Shown: piece after piece, positions 10,868 to 21,440 of the stretch
Layout of the letters: each line of letters opens with the position of its first letter
Position numbering within the stretch: the first letter of the stretch is position 1
From: Diploptera punctata
Taxonomy: Eukaryota; Arthropoda; Insecta; Blattodea; Blaberidae
Direction of reading: 5' to 3'
NCBI GenBank assembly: GCA_030220185.1
Contig: JASPKZ010001290.1
Location: 34,050 to 98,049, forward strand
Length of the DNA stretch: 64,000 nucleotides
Translations under genes and position numbers: made by a program
Notes under the pieces: generated by a model
What the model was told of the DNA's origin: nothing
Databases searched by the model: none
What the model saw: the letters and a program-made list of their open reading frames with translations, nothing else

Positions 10868-11380
10868 TCTTTATATATAACATTTCAGCCTGTGTATGTT
10901 GTTGCTCCCAGAACTCGAAAAGTAGTCGGTCGATTGACTTGAAATTTTGACACAGCAATCCATTCGAATACGCGCGTTTGTCAAGCCGCTAACTACGAGT
11001 ATTATGCTGTATAACCATTAGATAGGCCACTGTTCACCTGAAACTAAAATTTAAAAATAACTCCAGCGGTCGCAAGTTTTGACGTTTCACAACGAAAATC
11101 AGTATATGCTATTAAAATAAACCGAGGTATGTATTAAAAAAAAATCAGCAAAATTCTACAATTACAAGTTGGAGTGTATCAGATATCCGAAATAAAAATT
11201 GACTAGCAATTTTGATTCGTCGCAAAGTTTACTTTGTATATACAGTTTTTCAGATACAGCGAGAATTTAGCCGTATCTATTATGCTCTAAAACCATTAGG
11301 TGTAGGAGTTCACCTGAAACGAAAAATAAAAAAGCTTATTTAATTATTTAGGCGTAGCAGCGCACGCAGGTATTAGCTAG
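10868..11380 (+). mobile_element. Helitron-like non-autonomous element, copy 1
   Basis: The 5' end is TCTTTATATATAACATT preceded by A. The 3' end is ggtattagctag followed by T, giving the TC...CTAG ends inserted between A and T that are known for Helitrons. Two further copies, at 15669-16203 and 54150-54903, share the ends and the 3' motif with gcgtagcagcgcacg. It has no Rep/helicase. A strong 3' hairpin is not obvious. Confidence 0.7.
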
Positions 11381-11381
11381 T

Positions 11382-11810
11382 AAAATATTAAAATAAAGAA
11401 TTTTGAATATTTTTTTTTATTTTAATTGTGTAAGGTACTCGAAATGTTTATTGTAAGATGTAGAATCTTTTCGTCTTAATACTTAAGTATGTAAACTGAG
11501 CAGGAAACTTTCTAAAACAAAAAGATTTAACATAGTAGCTTTATTTAATAAATAAGTTGTTTCTGCAGAAAAGTATGTGATATGAAATATTGGTGAACGA
11601 TATAAACAAAATGTAATAATTGAGCAAAAAGACACTTCGACCTCAATTTGTAAACATGGAAATATTGCTGCAGGCTACTGTAAAAGTAAATTACATTACG
11701 TACTGTGTTTCCTTTGTAGAACAAGCCTTCAGGCTATAAACATGAGACAATACTAGTATACATAATATACAAGTGAAGTGTATATCCACGGTGTTTTGTA
11801 AAATTGGCGT
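11382..11810. other. No gene recognised
   Basis: AT-rich, nothing supported. Confidence 0.35.
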
Positions 11811-11812
11811 TA

Positions 11813-12135
11813 TTAACTCCATGGCACGACGGGCATAGAATGCCCTTTGGCCTACCGCTCGGTTTTGGCCTCAGATCTATATGTCATGAACGTTCATCCA
11901 GTCAATATATTGGCGACATGTGGTCGTGTTTCGAGTCTTGTAGCTGATTTTCTCAATCTGGAGTCAATATTTATTTTAGCTACCCAAATCCCTCGTAATG
12001 CGGAGTGGCACCGATTGCATACTGGACAAACTACAATGATAAAATGTCTTCCCTTTGGTGACTCGAACCAGAGCATATTCCGTAGCTCTGTGTCAAGACA
12101 TGATGTCTTAGAGGACTTGGCTACAACGCTGGACA
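11813..12135 (-). mobile_element. SINE D copy
   Basis: This is homologous to the 3625-3945 copy over most of its length. On the minus strand it runs from a decayed tRNA-like head, ccagcgttgtagccaagtcc, to the end ttaactccatggcacgacgg. The 113-codon open frame across it on the plus strand is not a gene. Confidence 0.65.
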
Positions 12136-12384
12136 CTAGCATTAGTAATGCCTTTGTTTTTTACTTATATAATAATAATCAGAGCTAATATTTATATGTA
12201 TAATAAAAATGGCTAAATATGTATATACATATGGGATACATATTCTCAAAATATGGAATATTTTTTTATAGAAATGGAGAAAACATTTTCAGGAAGGTAT
12301 TACAAAAAAAAATTAAACATTTTTTCAAAGAATAATTAAAATGAAAATATATTGAACATCTTTATTTATTGAGCCACACATAAT

Positions 12385-12593
12385 GGGTGGATTTCTCAAC
12401 CGAAGTTATTGTTTTCATAACACCTATATAAATTACTAAAAAATCACAGAAATTGTTATGAATTTATAGACATAATTCAGACATTGGTTTTTGTAATTAA
12501 CAGCCGTATTTTCAGTTTTATGGTGGTTATGGAAACAATAAAAAAATCGGAAAACCGCGGTCGTGGTTTAGACTTCGGTTGAGAAATCCATCC
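12385..12593. mobile_element. MITE, 209 bp, 22-bp TIRs
   Basis: The terminal inverted repeats are gggtggatttctcaaccgaag at the left and its near-exact complement at the right (21 of 22 bases pair). They are flanked by the trinucleotide aat at 12382-12384 and 12594-12596. A 3-bp duplication suggests a PIF/Harbinger-type mobiliser. No coding capacity. Confidence 0.8.
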
Positions 12594-12719
12594 AATGTGT
12601 GCTTTCTCATTTATAAATTATACAGGGCATCTACATAGGTCCAACCTAACTGATTCATTCGGAAAATTATTTGCATACAATTGTAATTTTACAGATGATT
12701 TACGATTTCAGTATACTGA

Positions 12720-13012
12720 GTCCACCGCTGTGGTCTCGAGGTACCGTGCTGCCTTGTCAAGCAGCGGGCCCATATTCGATTCCCGGTCGGGACAGGCTCC
12801 TGGGTGAGGATATAAGACGAATGTCAGGAAGTTAGGTCCCAACTGTCCCCGAAAATCATCCGGCCATCAAAATCATCCTTATCATTATCATCATCAATCA
12901 CCGGTGTGGAAAGCAACGGGAAGCTCCCAAGCTTCCAAGGGAAGCATAGCAAGAAAATTCTATCTTTGCAGTGAAAGACCTGCCTTCGGGCAGAATTACT
13001 ACAGAATAGAAT
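12720..13012 (+). mobile_element. SINE A, full length with 10-bp TSD
   Basis: It begins gtccaccgctgtggtctcg, carries the central body and tail module A, and ends cgggcagaattactac plus a short AT tail. The TSD agtatactga is at 12710-12719 and 13013-13022. The B box is slightly decayed (atattcgattcc). Confidence 0.88.
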
Positions 13013-13024
13013 AGTATACTGAAC

Positions 13025-14010
13025 ACAAACTGAAAATGCACTGAAAGCTCACATACAACTGTTGATAGTTTGTGTGTTACTGAAATAGAACATATTAAGC
13101 TGAATATTTTTATCTACTAACAGTGACTCTGCTAATAGCCTGGACCAAATATACTGTTGTCAGATATAAAAAATATATTTTCACAGGGAGTTGATTGATG
13201 AGGTGCAGCGACAAAGAAAGGATAGCAGGCTACATACAACACCTATTTTCAACATTCCATATACATTCAAGAATCCAGCTTTGAAATACAGTTGCTAGTT
13301 AAATGAATTTTAAATGATTATCTAACAAAAATATATCTGAACCCATAAAATGTGGAACATATTTTAAATGAAATGCTAATTTACGTAAATATAATCTAAT
13401 TCATAAACCTATATCAGTTTATCTTTAACTGATATAAAAACAAATGTGTGTTTAAATAGAAATCCTAGCATTGATAATGGCTATTTTTTACTTTAATTTT
13501 TCTTCCATTTCATGAAATTATGCATCTGCCAACAAACTTAAATACAGTTCATGGTGTTGGTTGAGCATTCTGATATAATAAACACACAATATTAAATTTA
13601 TATTTATTCCTTTCCTTGGATCTTACATGGACCACCATATCAGGGAAATTACTTTTAAATTTGTAGTAACACAAATCAGTTTCGAATACAAGTCTTTCAA
13701 CATAATTAATTAGTTTATCACGGACTATTAAAACTTCATAACATTGTCACTTCAAGTTACTATTTACAATAAAGTTGCTTAGTAATTGTAAAGCCCCCAG
13801 TCAAGGTTGTGAGGGTAGCGATTCATTCCGTGAGGGACTCTCAGGATGTCCGTTTCATAGGAAGTATATATTTTGAAATAGCCTACCTTCAAGTTCATCT
13901 TGTTTAATAATTTCGAACTTTGCATTATGAGGTATACCCTTTTAGAAAGAATTTTATGTTAAGGGTTTAATTTTAACCCTCTTCTTTTTTTCAAATTTTG
14001 ATTTTTACGT
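13025..14010. other. No gene recognised
   Basis: Nearly 1 kb of AT-rich sequence with no family match inside the window. Confidence 0.35.
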
Positions 14011-14025
14011 GGAGAAAGGTCCTAT

Positions 14026-14369
14026 CCATCCATCCATCCATAGTAATTCTGCCCGAGAGCAGCTCCTTCACTGCAATCATAGCACTTTCATGTTATGCTT
14101 GCAGCTTTACTAGGGAATTGTAGGTGTGGTAGCTTCCCGTTGCTTTCCACACCGGTGAAGGATGATAATGATAGGAATGATGATGATGATGATGGCCATA
14201 TGATTTCGGGGATCGTTTGGGCCTTAAAGTTTTCCTGACATTTGTATTACAGGTGAGGAAAAACCCCGATAAAAACCTCACCCAGAAAAAAACTGCCCCG
14301 ACCGGGGATCGAACCCGGGCCCGTTGTGTGACAAGGCAGCACGCTACTTCGAGACCACAGCGATGGACA
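14026..14369 (-). mobile_element. SINE A, full length with 11-bp TSD
   Basis: On the minus strand it runs from tgtccatcgctgtggtctcg to a long (tgga)n tail. The TSD aaaggtcctat is at 14015-14025 and 14370-14380. The body is close to the 7140-7478 copy, so both belong to the same subfamily. Confidence 0.9.
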
Positions 14370-14490
14370 AAAGGTCCTATATACCATAAAAAAACATGTA
14401 AAACTCTACTTAATAAAAAATAAAGTTGATAGTCACAACCTTATTCTAAGCGGCTATTCAATTGTATCTATGGTATTAATGATTATTTAG

Positions 14491-14612
14491 TGGAAAGCAA
14501 CGGGAAGCTACCATACCTACAATTCCCTAGTAAAGCTGCAAGCATAGCATGAAAATGCTATGATTGCAGTGAAGGACCTGCCTTCGGGCAGAATTACTAT
14601 GGATGGATGGAG
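14491..14612 (+). mobile_element. SINE A, tail fragment
   Basis: Only tail module A is present, from tggaaagcaacgggaagc to attactatggatggatgg. It is followed at once by a LINE fragment. Confidence 0.75.
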
Positions 14613-14617
14613 TGATT

Positions 14618-15030
14618 ATTTCGACTCTATAATGAAATTATACAAGACAATGACAGTTCCTATTATTACTTATGGAACCGAAACATGGACAGTGATAACT
14701 CAACAGTCTGTCAGAATACAAGCTGCTGAAATGAAATTCTTCATGCCAATAGCAGGATATCAATGAACAGACAAAAACACAACACAGAAGTAAGACTACA
14801 ACTAAAAGTAGAGTAATTAAACACAACAATAGTGAAATACAGAACAAACTGGAAAGAACATTTAACAAGGATAACTGAGAATAGAATACCAAAAGCAGCA
14901 TATAACTATTCACTACGAGGAAGAAGAAACTTGGGAAGATCAGAGAAAAGATGGAAACAACAGCAATTTGGAGCCGGAACAGGCTAGTAAATAAGCCTAA
15001 ACCGTGACGAAGAGGAAGAAAAATAATTAT
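14618..15030 (+). pseudogene. LINE 3' end, family P
   Basis: The translation starts in the conserved region after RT (LYKTMTVPIITYGTETW, then RIQAAEMKF). It then breaks into several frames before a Y-EEEE-TW-like end. The terminus ggaacaggctagtaaataag and a gaagaggaagaaaaa tail match those of the 44.6 kb copy (family P). Confidence 0.7.
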
Positions 15031-15660
15031 TATTTTAATATTGCGAACATTTATATTAAATGTTAATATGTTGATGTTACTGTACATATTTGTATTGTGC
15101 CACATCAATAAAGTATCTTTGGAAGATCAAAGACTACGTGGGAAGATTAAACCGGTTCCAATGAAACGGAGGAAAGACGATAAGCCAACTTGGCATATTA
15201 GCTAGAGGTAGAATGAATTTAGAAAATGAGTTGGAGGCAGTGCTCTAATGCTATTATAGTAGTATAATAGGGAAGAAGAGTAATGAACTATATATCTACC
15301 TATAGTCTGCCATCTCTTCATCAAACCTAGAAACCATATCGTGACATAACACCTACCGACCAATCCTCTGCTACGGATGATCGTATTACAAAAATACAAA
15401 ATAATAATAGAGGGTCTTGCAATCTGTAATAATAATCATAAGATTATTAAATGATGACCTTCAATGTGTGTTTCAGTAGAGTGAGTGCTTGGTGTGGGCT
15501 ACCGATAGTCTGGCTATGTTTGGTTATGAGTATGAACATCTTGTTTACCTGTCCGTTTCACATCGAAAGTGCTTTAAGACAAACTGAAACAGTTGATACA
15601 GGAAGGAAAATATTATTTACATTATATACGCCCATCTGTCCGCCCATTTCTTCATTAAAC
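15031..15660. other. No gene recognised
   Basis: AT-rich. The small open frames show no domains. Confidence 0.3.
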
Positions 15661-15668
15661 ATATTATA

Positions 15669-16203
15669 TCTATATATAAAAATGAGTGTGTCTGTCTGCT
15701 ATTTATGGGCTTAAAAACTACTTTATCAATTTTAATGGGGTTTTCACCATCGTTTAGGTAATTTTTCTGGGACAATTAAAGTATATAAAATATTACCGGA
15801 CGTATTGTAGGCCCGGAGCTAAAAAAAAAGTGCATCGGTGCACTAAAAAAGTCGATTTTTGAACGCTTACATGGCCTACGCTGTATTAATCATAACAAAT
15901 ACACCAAATTATGTGCACAGAATTGAATGCATCAAACGTTTCTACAAAAAAAAAAAAAACTCCGCGACAGCATATGTTTATCTTTTGTCGATAACTCGCT
16001 ATAACTATTTTTGCCTATCAGTTCATTGATGCCAAGGATATCGGGAAAGTAGATTCCCGGGCAAAGCCGGGTAATCAGCACGGGGTATCTAAAAATAATT
16101 ATGATATAAATTCATAATTATTTAACTTTTTACTTATTCAACTAAACATAAAACCACATTTAATTTATTTAGACGTAGCAGTGCACGCCGGATATTAGCC
16201 AGT
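15669..16203 (+). mobile_element. Helitron-like non-autonomous element, copy 2
   Basis: It begins TCTATATATAAAAATGAGTG after an A and ends gatattagccag before a T. The shared inner blocks agtgcacgcc (gcgcacgc in copy 1) and cccgggcaaagccgggtaa support the relation to the other two copies. The last four bases read CCAG rather than CTAG. It abuts an AAT array. Confidence 0.65.
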
Positions 16204-16205
16204 AT

Positions 16206-16207
<2 letters not shown>

Positions 16208-16291
<84 letters not shown>
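16208..16291. repeat. (AAT)n microsatellite
   Basis: An uninterrupted array of about 28 units directly after the Helitron-like element. Confidence 0.95.
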
Positions 16292-16294
<3 letters not shown>

Positions 16295-16523
16295 AATTGA
16301 ATAGACTGCAATTTTACTTAATTAAAAATATTTTCTATTTCTTTATAATATTTATTATTGTCGATTATTTACTTAAATATGTGCAAACTGTCCAATATAT
16401 TATACAAATCTTCTTCTCCATAGTAATTTAACCTCTCATATTTTAAGTACATGTATATGCTCCACGCCACATATTATTTAAATTGGCACAACCTGTTGGG
16501 AGAGGGATTTTGAACATTGGGTC

Positions 16524-16550
16524 ATATATATATATATATATATATATATA
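16524..16550. repeat. (TA)n microsatellite
   Basis: Pure TA run. Confidence 0.9.
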
Positions 16551-16639
16551 CACTTTTTTAATCAAAAAGAAATTCCAAATGTAGAAATATAAGGTATATT
16601 TCATATAGATCCTAAGAAGCTACTTACAAAGACATGAAG

Positions 16640-16775
16640 GTCTCCACGAATGAGTGATAAGCTCAATCCAGGGCCTCCTACCAGACAACACGAGGATTTA
16701 AGATGAAACACACCATTCACTCACGTATTCATACTAAACATGGAGAATATGAAGATGATTATGATGCGAGATGTT
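16640..16775 (-). mobile_element. SINE tail module F, fragment
   Basis: The minus strand reads the first half of tail F: tagtatgaatacgtgagtg, then aatggtgtgtttcatc, then tgttgtctggtag. The head is absent. Confidence 0.6.
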
Positions 16776-16859
16776 GCAGATGTAATTTTAAAGACTATTT
16801 ACTCGTACGTCAAGGGTTTAAATTTTGACAAATCAAATTTATAGCCTATGTCAGTTGAA

Positions 16860-16965
16860 CCAATCAATACAACTAAAGAGAAAATTTAATTTCCGGACCG
16901 AGATTTGAACCTAGGTTTGCGCTCTGGATCTTTTTCCTTTGAGCTACCCATTGCATCCGTGGACA
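16860..16965 (-). repeat. tRNA-like head of an unassigned SINE
   Basis: The minus strand contains gatgcaatgggtagctcaaa followed about 35 bases later by aggttcaaatctcgg. These are well-spaced A- and B-box-like blocks. Cloverleaf pairing is poor, so a real tRNA is unlikely. Confidence 0.4.
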
Positions 16966-17316
16966 GACATGAATTTTTCTCTCTTTAAAACCCGTGTACC
17001 CTTTGTAGTGAACATTATTCATATTACAGTAAGGACTGTTTCCACTAAGAAGACAACATGATGGTATTTTCTTTCCGAGACATATCAGCTAGGCCCAATT
17101 ACGAAAATAATATTGAAATTAATGTATTCAGTCTTGCCATTCGATTGATAAAGTCAGAAAAATTCATTTATGTTCAGGATCCCTGGATTGCTCAAAGGAA
17201 GAGCAAAACTGGAAATACTGGATTCAAATTCCGGTTGTCATATTTTTTTCTCTTCACTTGTATTAACAATTGCATGCGGATGGCAAACCTGAATTCATTA
17301 ATTTCAATATCGATTG

Positions 17317-17622
17317 GTCCACCGCTGTGGTCTTGAGGTAGCGTGCTGCCTTGTCACGCAGCGGGCCCGGGTTCGATTCCCGGTCGGGTCAGGCTCCTGG
17401 GTGAGTTTTTTTCGGAATTTTTGCTCACCTGTAAGACAAATGTCAGGAAGCTTAGGACTCAACGGTCCCCGAAAATCATCCGGCCATCATCATCCTTCAC
17501 CGGTGTGGAAAGCAACGGGAAGCTGCCACACCTATAATTCCTTAGTAAAGCTGCAAAGCATAGCATGAAAATGTTATGATTGCAGTGAAAGACCTGCCCT
17601 GGGACAGAATTACTATGGATGG
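17317..17622 (+). mobile_element. SINE A, full length with 11-bp TSD
   Basis: It begins gtccaccgctgtggtcttg, has a perfect ggttcgattcc B box at about 17370, carries the body and tail A, and ends attactatggatgg. The TSD aatatcgattg is at 17306-17316 and 17623-17633. Confidence 0.9.
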
Positions 17623-17634
17623 AATATCGATTGA

Positions 17635-19190
17635 ATCAATGAAGGTCGATTATCAACAGTAATCTAACAAGAGGTTGTATTTTTCTGAAATATCATGAGC
17701 GACAAAGTCGTGAGCGATTTTGTCTTATGAAAAACTCAACCTTGCGTTGGATTTGGAGTGACTATTTAGCGAATAATACAACATCAGAAGCTAAAAATAA
17801 TTGTAATGTTTAATATTTACCAAATGTGAGGTTATGTATTCCGATTTTACTTTCGGGCGATTTGTAAGTCGGCTGTGTTGTAGTTATAAATAACATATAT
17901 TTACTGTTAATTCTCTTTGAGCTTGAGAAAAATAATAACAAATGATTGTATGAGAAATAATTATTAATAATAATGCAGATTCATTATACAACATTTAATA
18001 ATTTTTTAGAGCAACAGAACTAACTTTTTTATTTTATTTTTATTTTTGAAGTTGTTTTCTTTGGCATTTCTTGCTGTGCCAGATCGATTGTACATTGTTG
18101 AATCCATATCCTTGTCAAATAAGTTAATTTGCGGAGATATCTCATTACGAACAGGAATAGGCGAAATTTTCAACAGGAAGAGGCAAAATTATCGGTCTAT
18201 GAGATAAATAGTCACTGAAATATTATTGAAATTGTCATACCTAACATACAATTATTCGAAAATTTCTCGAAACTGACTTACAAATATTTATTTGTAAGCT
18301 ACAAAATACAGAAGGCCATTCTATCAAAATATTATTACGCAATAAATAAAATAAAATAATTATATTATTTGAAATTATATTCTATTCTGTAGTAATTCTG
18401 TCCGAGGGCAAGTCTTTCACTTCAATCATAGCATTTTCATGCTATATTTTTAATAATATTTTTTAATCATTTCATTCACTAAATAGTTTTTAAAAAAGTT
18501 ATTTTTTAATCTCCGAATCGCTATGCTCGAGTCTTAATACAGTATCGGCATGATGGAACCTCTTGTGACATTGCACTTGATAACATTTTTCTAATTTAAT
18601 TAAATCTTGATTTCTAAACAAAGGCCTCTACTGAGGGTTACTCTTACAATTTTACACAATTATTTAAACTATGTGTATCTGTTCCGGATAAGTGAATAGT
18701 GTTTTTTATCACGTCAAGTTATTTAGGCGAAAATTACCTTCGGCTGACGAACTAGAGTGTTCTGCTGCGGTTTTTTTTTTCTCTCTTCCGGATTTGGAGG
18801 TTAAGTAGAGTACAGAAATTCGCTTTCTCTATCACCTGGAAACTTTATGTTAGTGAAAATAAGTTATGTATTCAGTGACTCAAAACATGCACAGTACTGC
18901 ACATTGAAATGCGTGTTATTATTATTATGCTGTGCAGAAAAATCAGAAATATATTAACAGTTATGTAACGAAAATGTTCGCGTGACCTGTGGCATGTACA
19001 AATACTGCAAAAAGAGAGGGGGAAAAAAGTAACGAAAAAAAAAAAAAAAGGAACAAAGAAGAAAGAAAGGAAGAGGGTCTAATGAAAACATTTGCTGTAA
19101 TACTCCCGGAGAATAAATTGCTCATTATTTCATAAGCTGCTGTAATTAACCTGTTAATAAATTATAAGCATTACGACAAAAAAAAAACAC
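17635..19190. other. Mostly unassigned; short SINE A tail fragment at 18388-18455
   Basis: Minus-strand tail A sequence (gtaattctgtccgagggcaa) is visible at 18388-18455. The rest is AT-rich with homopolymer runs near 18770 and 19035, and no gene. Confidence 0.4.
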
Positions 19191-19191
19191 T

Positions 19192-20022
19192 GCAAATGCA
19201 TGCTATTATGCATTACAGGGACTCTTGTCTTCCCATCTTATAAAAAAACGTCATCATCAACAACAAGGATTAAGCCCAATGGACTGTTCCAATCTCATTG
19301 TAGGTCGAATTGGTCCTTCCATCTCTTCGATGGTCTTCCCAACAATCTTCTCCCTTTTGGTTTATAATTATACATTCGTCTTGGTATGCGCTGTTCATTC
19401 ATTCGTAATACGTGCTGGAGGTAAGCATTTTGATAGTATGTTATTCTTTCACAGGGATTAAATATATTAAGTACTGTTCTTATATCTTCGTCTTTCTATT
19501 TATCGGTCCTTTGTTTTTTAAAACGTTAAACTGAAAAATATATAAAAACTGTTAGTCTCCCAGTTATATTATATGGATGTTAAATAAAGACTCTTGCATT
19601 AAGGAAAAGAGAAAAGATTACGAGTATTTGAGAATAAAGCTCTTAGGAAAAATTTTGGACCAAAGAGAGATGAACAGACAGGTGAATGGAATAGACTACA
19701 TAACACAAAGCTACATGATCTTTATAGGAAACCAGATATACGAGTAATATGAACCATTAAGACTCGTAGACTGCAATGACAGGACATATGACACAAATAG
19801 GGAACGTAAGAAGGACATTGGAACTTTTTGTAGGAAAACCAGAGGGGAAAACGCCCAGTTGGTAGATTAAAAACGAGGTGGGAGAATAACATTAACCATG
19901 ATTTGAGGGAAATAGATTATACAAGGGATGATTGGAAAGCATTAGCTCAGGATAGGGATGTATAGAGAGCTTATGTCGCCCCGACCATGAAGCTATGGGT
20001 TCGAAAGTAGTAGGGAATCAGT
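19192..20022 (+). pseudogene. LINE family J, interrupted by LINE K
   Basis: The segment starts with the codons for a CYYALQ-like stretch (tgctattatgcattacaggg). It resumes after the insertion with an IYKTVSLPVILYG-like region, then LRVFENKALRKNFGPK, the KLFVGKPEGKTPS and DYTRDDWKALAQDRD blocks and the family's 3' terminus. Frameshifts and stops are numerous. The uninterrupted copy at 40600-41180 shows what is missing. Confidence 0.75.
19251..19519 (-). pseudogene. LINE family K 3' end nested in LINE J
   Basis: On the plus strand it starts with the tail complement tcatcatcaacaacaagg and then gives minus-strand coding-like sequence. It is flanked by aaaacg at 19245-19250 and 19520-19525, a short TSD inside family J. 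This fixes the order of insertion: J first, K later. Confidence 0.6.
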
Positions 20023-20246
20023 TAATTTATAGCGATAACAGACATTTTATACATTATGTATTATTTTGGTCATGGCAATTTTCAGTGTCTGCTAGATAGG
20101 ATCGGTGAAGAACTGTACTTTTTTATTGAAAATTATTTTTACGAGTACGACCTCAATAGCGCCATTCCTTAGGAATTCACTAGTAACAACCTTCCCAGTG
20201 AAACGTGTCGTCCCTTTCAACTCTTTATGTGAATTGGCATGTTAAA

Positions 20247-20892
20247 AAGTGTCGTTAGAATAATACAACAAATCTAATACTACGATGATCTTGAAGTAGA
20301 TTTCCGGACTGTAGGGCCGTAGTCTTGAGGCTTGAAGTTCCCCGAGTTTCGCTAGAGACTGCGTCCGGCATTCTCAAGGGTGGTCTTGAGAGCGGGGAAC
20401 TTCAAGCCTCAAGACCACGGCCTACAGCCCGGAAATCTACTTCAAGATCATCATAATATTAGATTTGTTGTATTATTCTCTCAAGACAAACCCTTGAGGA
20501 TGCCGGACGCAGTCTCTGGCGAAACGTCGGGGAACTTCAAAGCCTCAAGACCACGGCCTACAACTCGGAAATCTACTTCAAGATCATCATAATATTAGAT
20601 TTGTTGTATTATTCTCTCCAAGACAACCCTTGAGGATGCCGGACGCAGTCTCTGGCGAAACGTCGGGGAACTTCAAGCCTCAAGACCACGGCCTACAACT
20701 CGGAAATCTACTTCAAGATCATCATAATATTAGATTTGTTGTATTATTCTCTCAAGACAACCCTTGAGGATGCCGGACGCAGTCTCTGGCGAAACGTCGG
20801 GGAACTTAAAGCCTCAAGACCACGGCCTTACAGCCCGAAAATCTACTTCAAGATCATCATGATATTAGATTTGTTGTATTATTCTCTCAAAA
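20247..20892. repeat. ~135-bp tandem array with an inverted first unit
   Basis: One complete unit in inverted orientation (20247-20380) is followed by direct units starting at about 20391 and repeating with a period of 134-136. Each direct unit has the block ttgaggatgccggacgcag, then ctggcgaaacgtcgg, then caagcctcaagaccacggcc, then ttagatttgttgtattattc. Core starts are near 20492, 20628 and 20762. The open frames across it are artefacts of the repeat. An inverted partial unit beside tandem units recalls the pseudo-LTRs of Penelope elements or ribozyme-bearing satellites (inference). Confidence 0.8.
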
Positions 20893-20899
20893 TTCTTCA

Positions 20900-21440
20900 A
20901 GTACTTAATACAGAAATAGTTATATAATGGATACCGGCACACTGCCAGATTGCAGGAAATGAGACAGTTTATTTCCTTGCAAAAAAAAAAAAGTAACAAA
21001 TGTAAAGCAAACCAAACGACAATAGTATATCTCTCCAGAATATGAAAATCTGGATCAAGCACAATGTCCATCAAGCTTGTAAAGAAAGACATATAGAAGA
21101 AAGTACAAATAAAGTCTGGAAAATACTACTGGAGGACAAATCTTTCATTCCTGATCTACCTAGGAGGAAGTCAGTGGCGCTTTTCAGATTATTAACGGGC
21201 CATGACTGTCTGGCCTCTCATCTTCATAAAATCAATATATATATATATCCCTCACCACACTGTTACATTTGTAAAGATGATGATTCCATCATGAATGAAG
21301 AACATTTGTTGAAATGTCCAGCAATTAAGAAGATTGATGCTGATCTACCATCTCAGCTCACATGTTATTATTGGGACGCCCCGTAGGAGAATGGAGAAAG
21401 TTCAACCTCCTTAACCATTGGCAAGAACAACAACTATAGA
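20900..21440 (+). pseudogene. Jockey-type LINE, RNase H and C-terminus
   Basis: The first part reads WIPAHCQIAGNE, the RNase H motif with the histidine typical of this domain, followed by a frame break. It continues with RLLTGHDCLASHLHKI and a CYIC...H...C cysteine-histidine cluster ending CPAIKK. This order is that of the C-terminal RNase H part of Jockey-like elements. Stops and a frameshift near 21030 make it dead. Confidence 0.75.

Noticed and set aside
11847..12188. A 113-codon plus-strand frame as a gene
   Set aside because: It lies across an antisense SINE D copy.
14638..15108. A 156-codon hydrophobic minus-strand frame
   Set aside because: It is the antisense of a LINE family P fragment, and the hydrophobicity comes from AT-rich composition.
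20247..20892. A CRISPR array
   Set aside because: Units are long, contiguous and without unique spacers, and the genome is eukaryotic.
20380..20927. Repeated frames with GETSGNFKASRPRP-like residues
   Set aside because: They arise from the ~135-bp repeat; the unit length is not always a multiple of three and the frame is not conserved.
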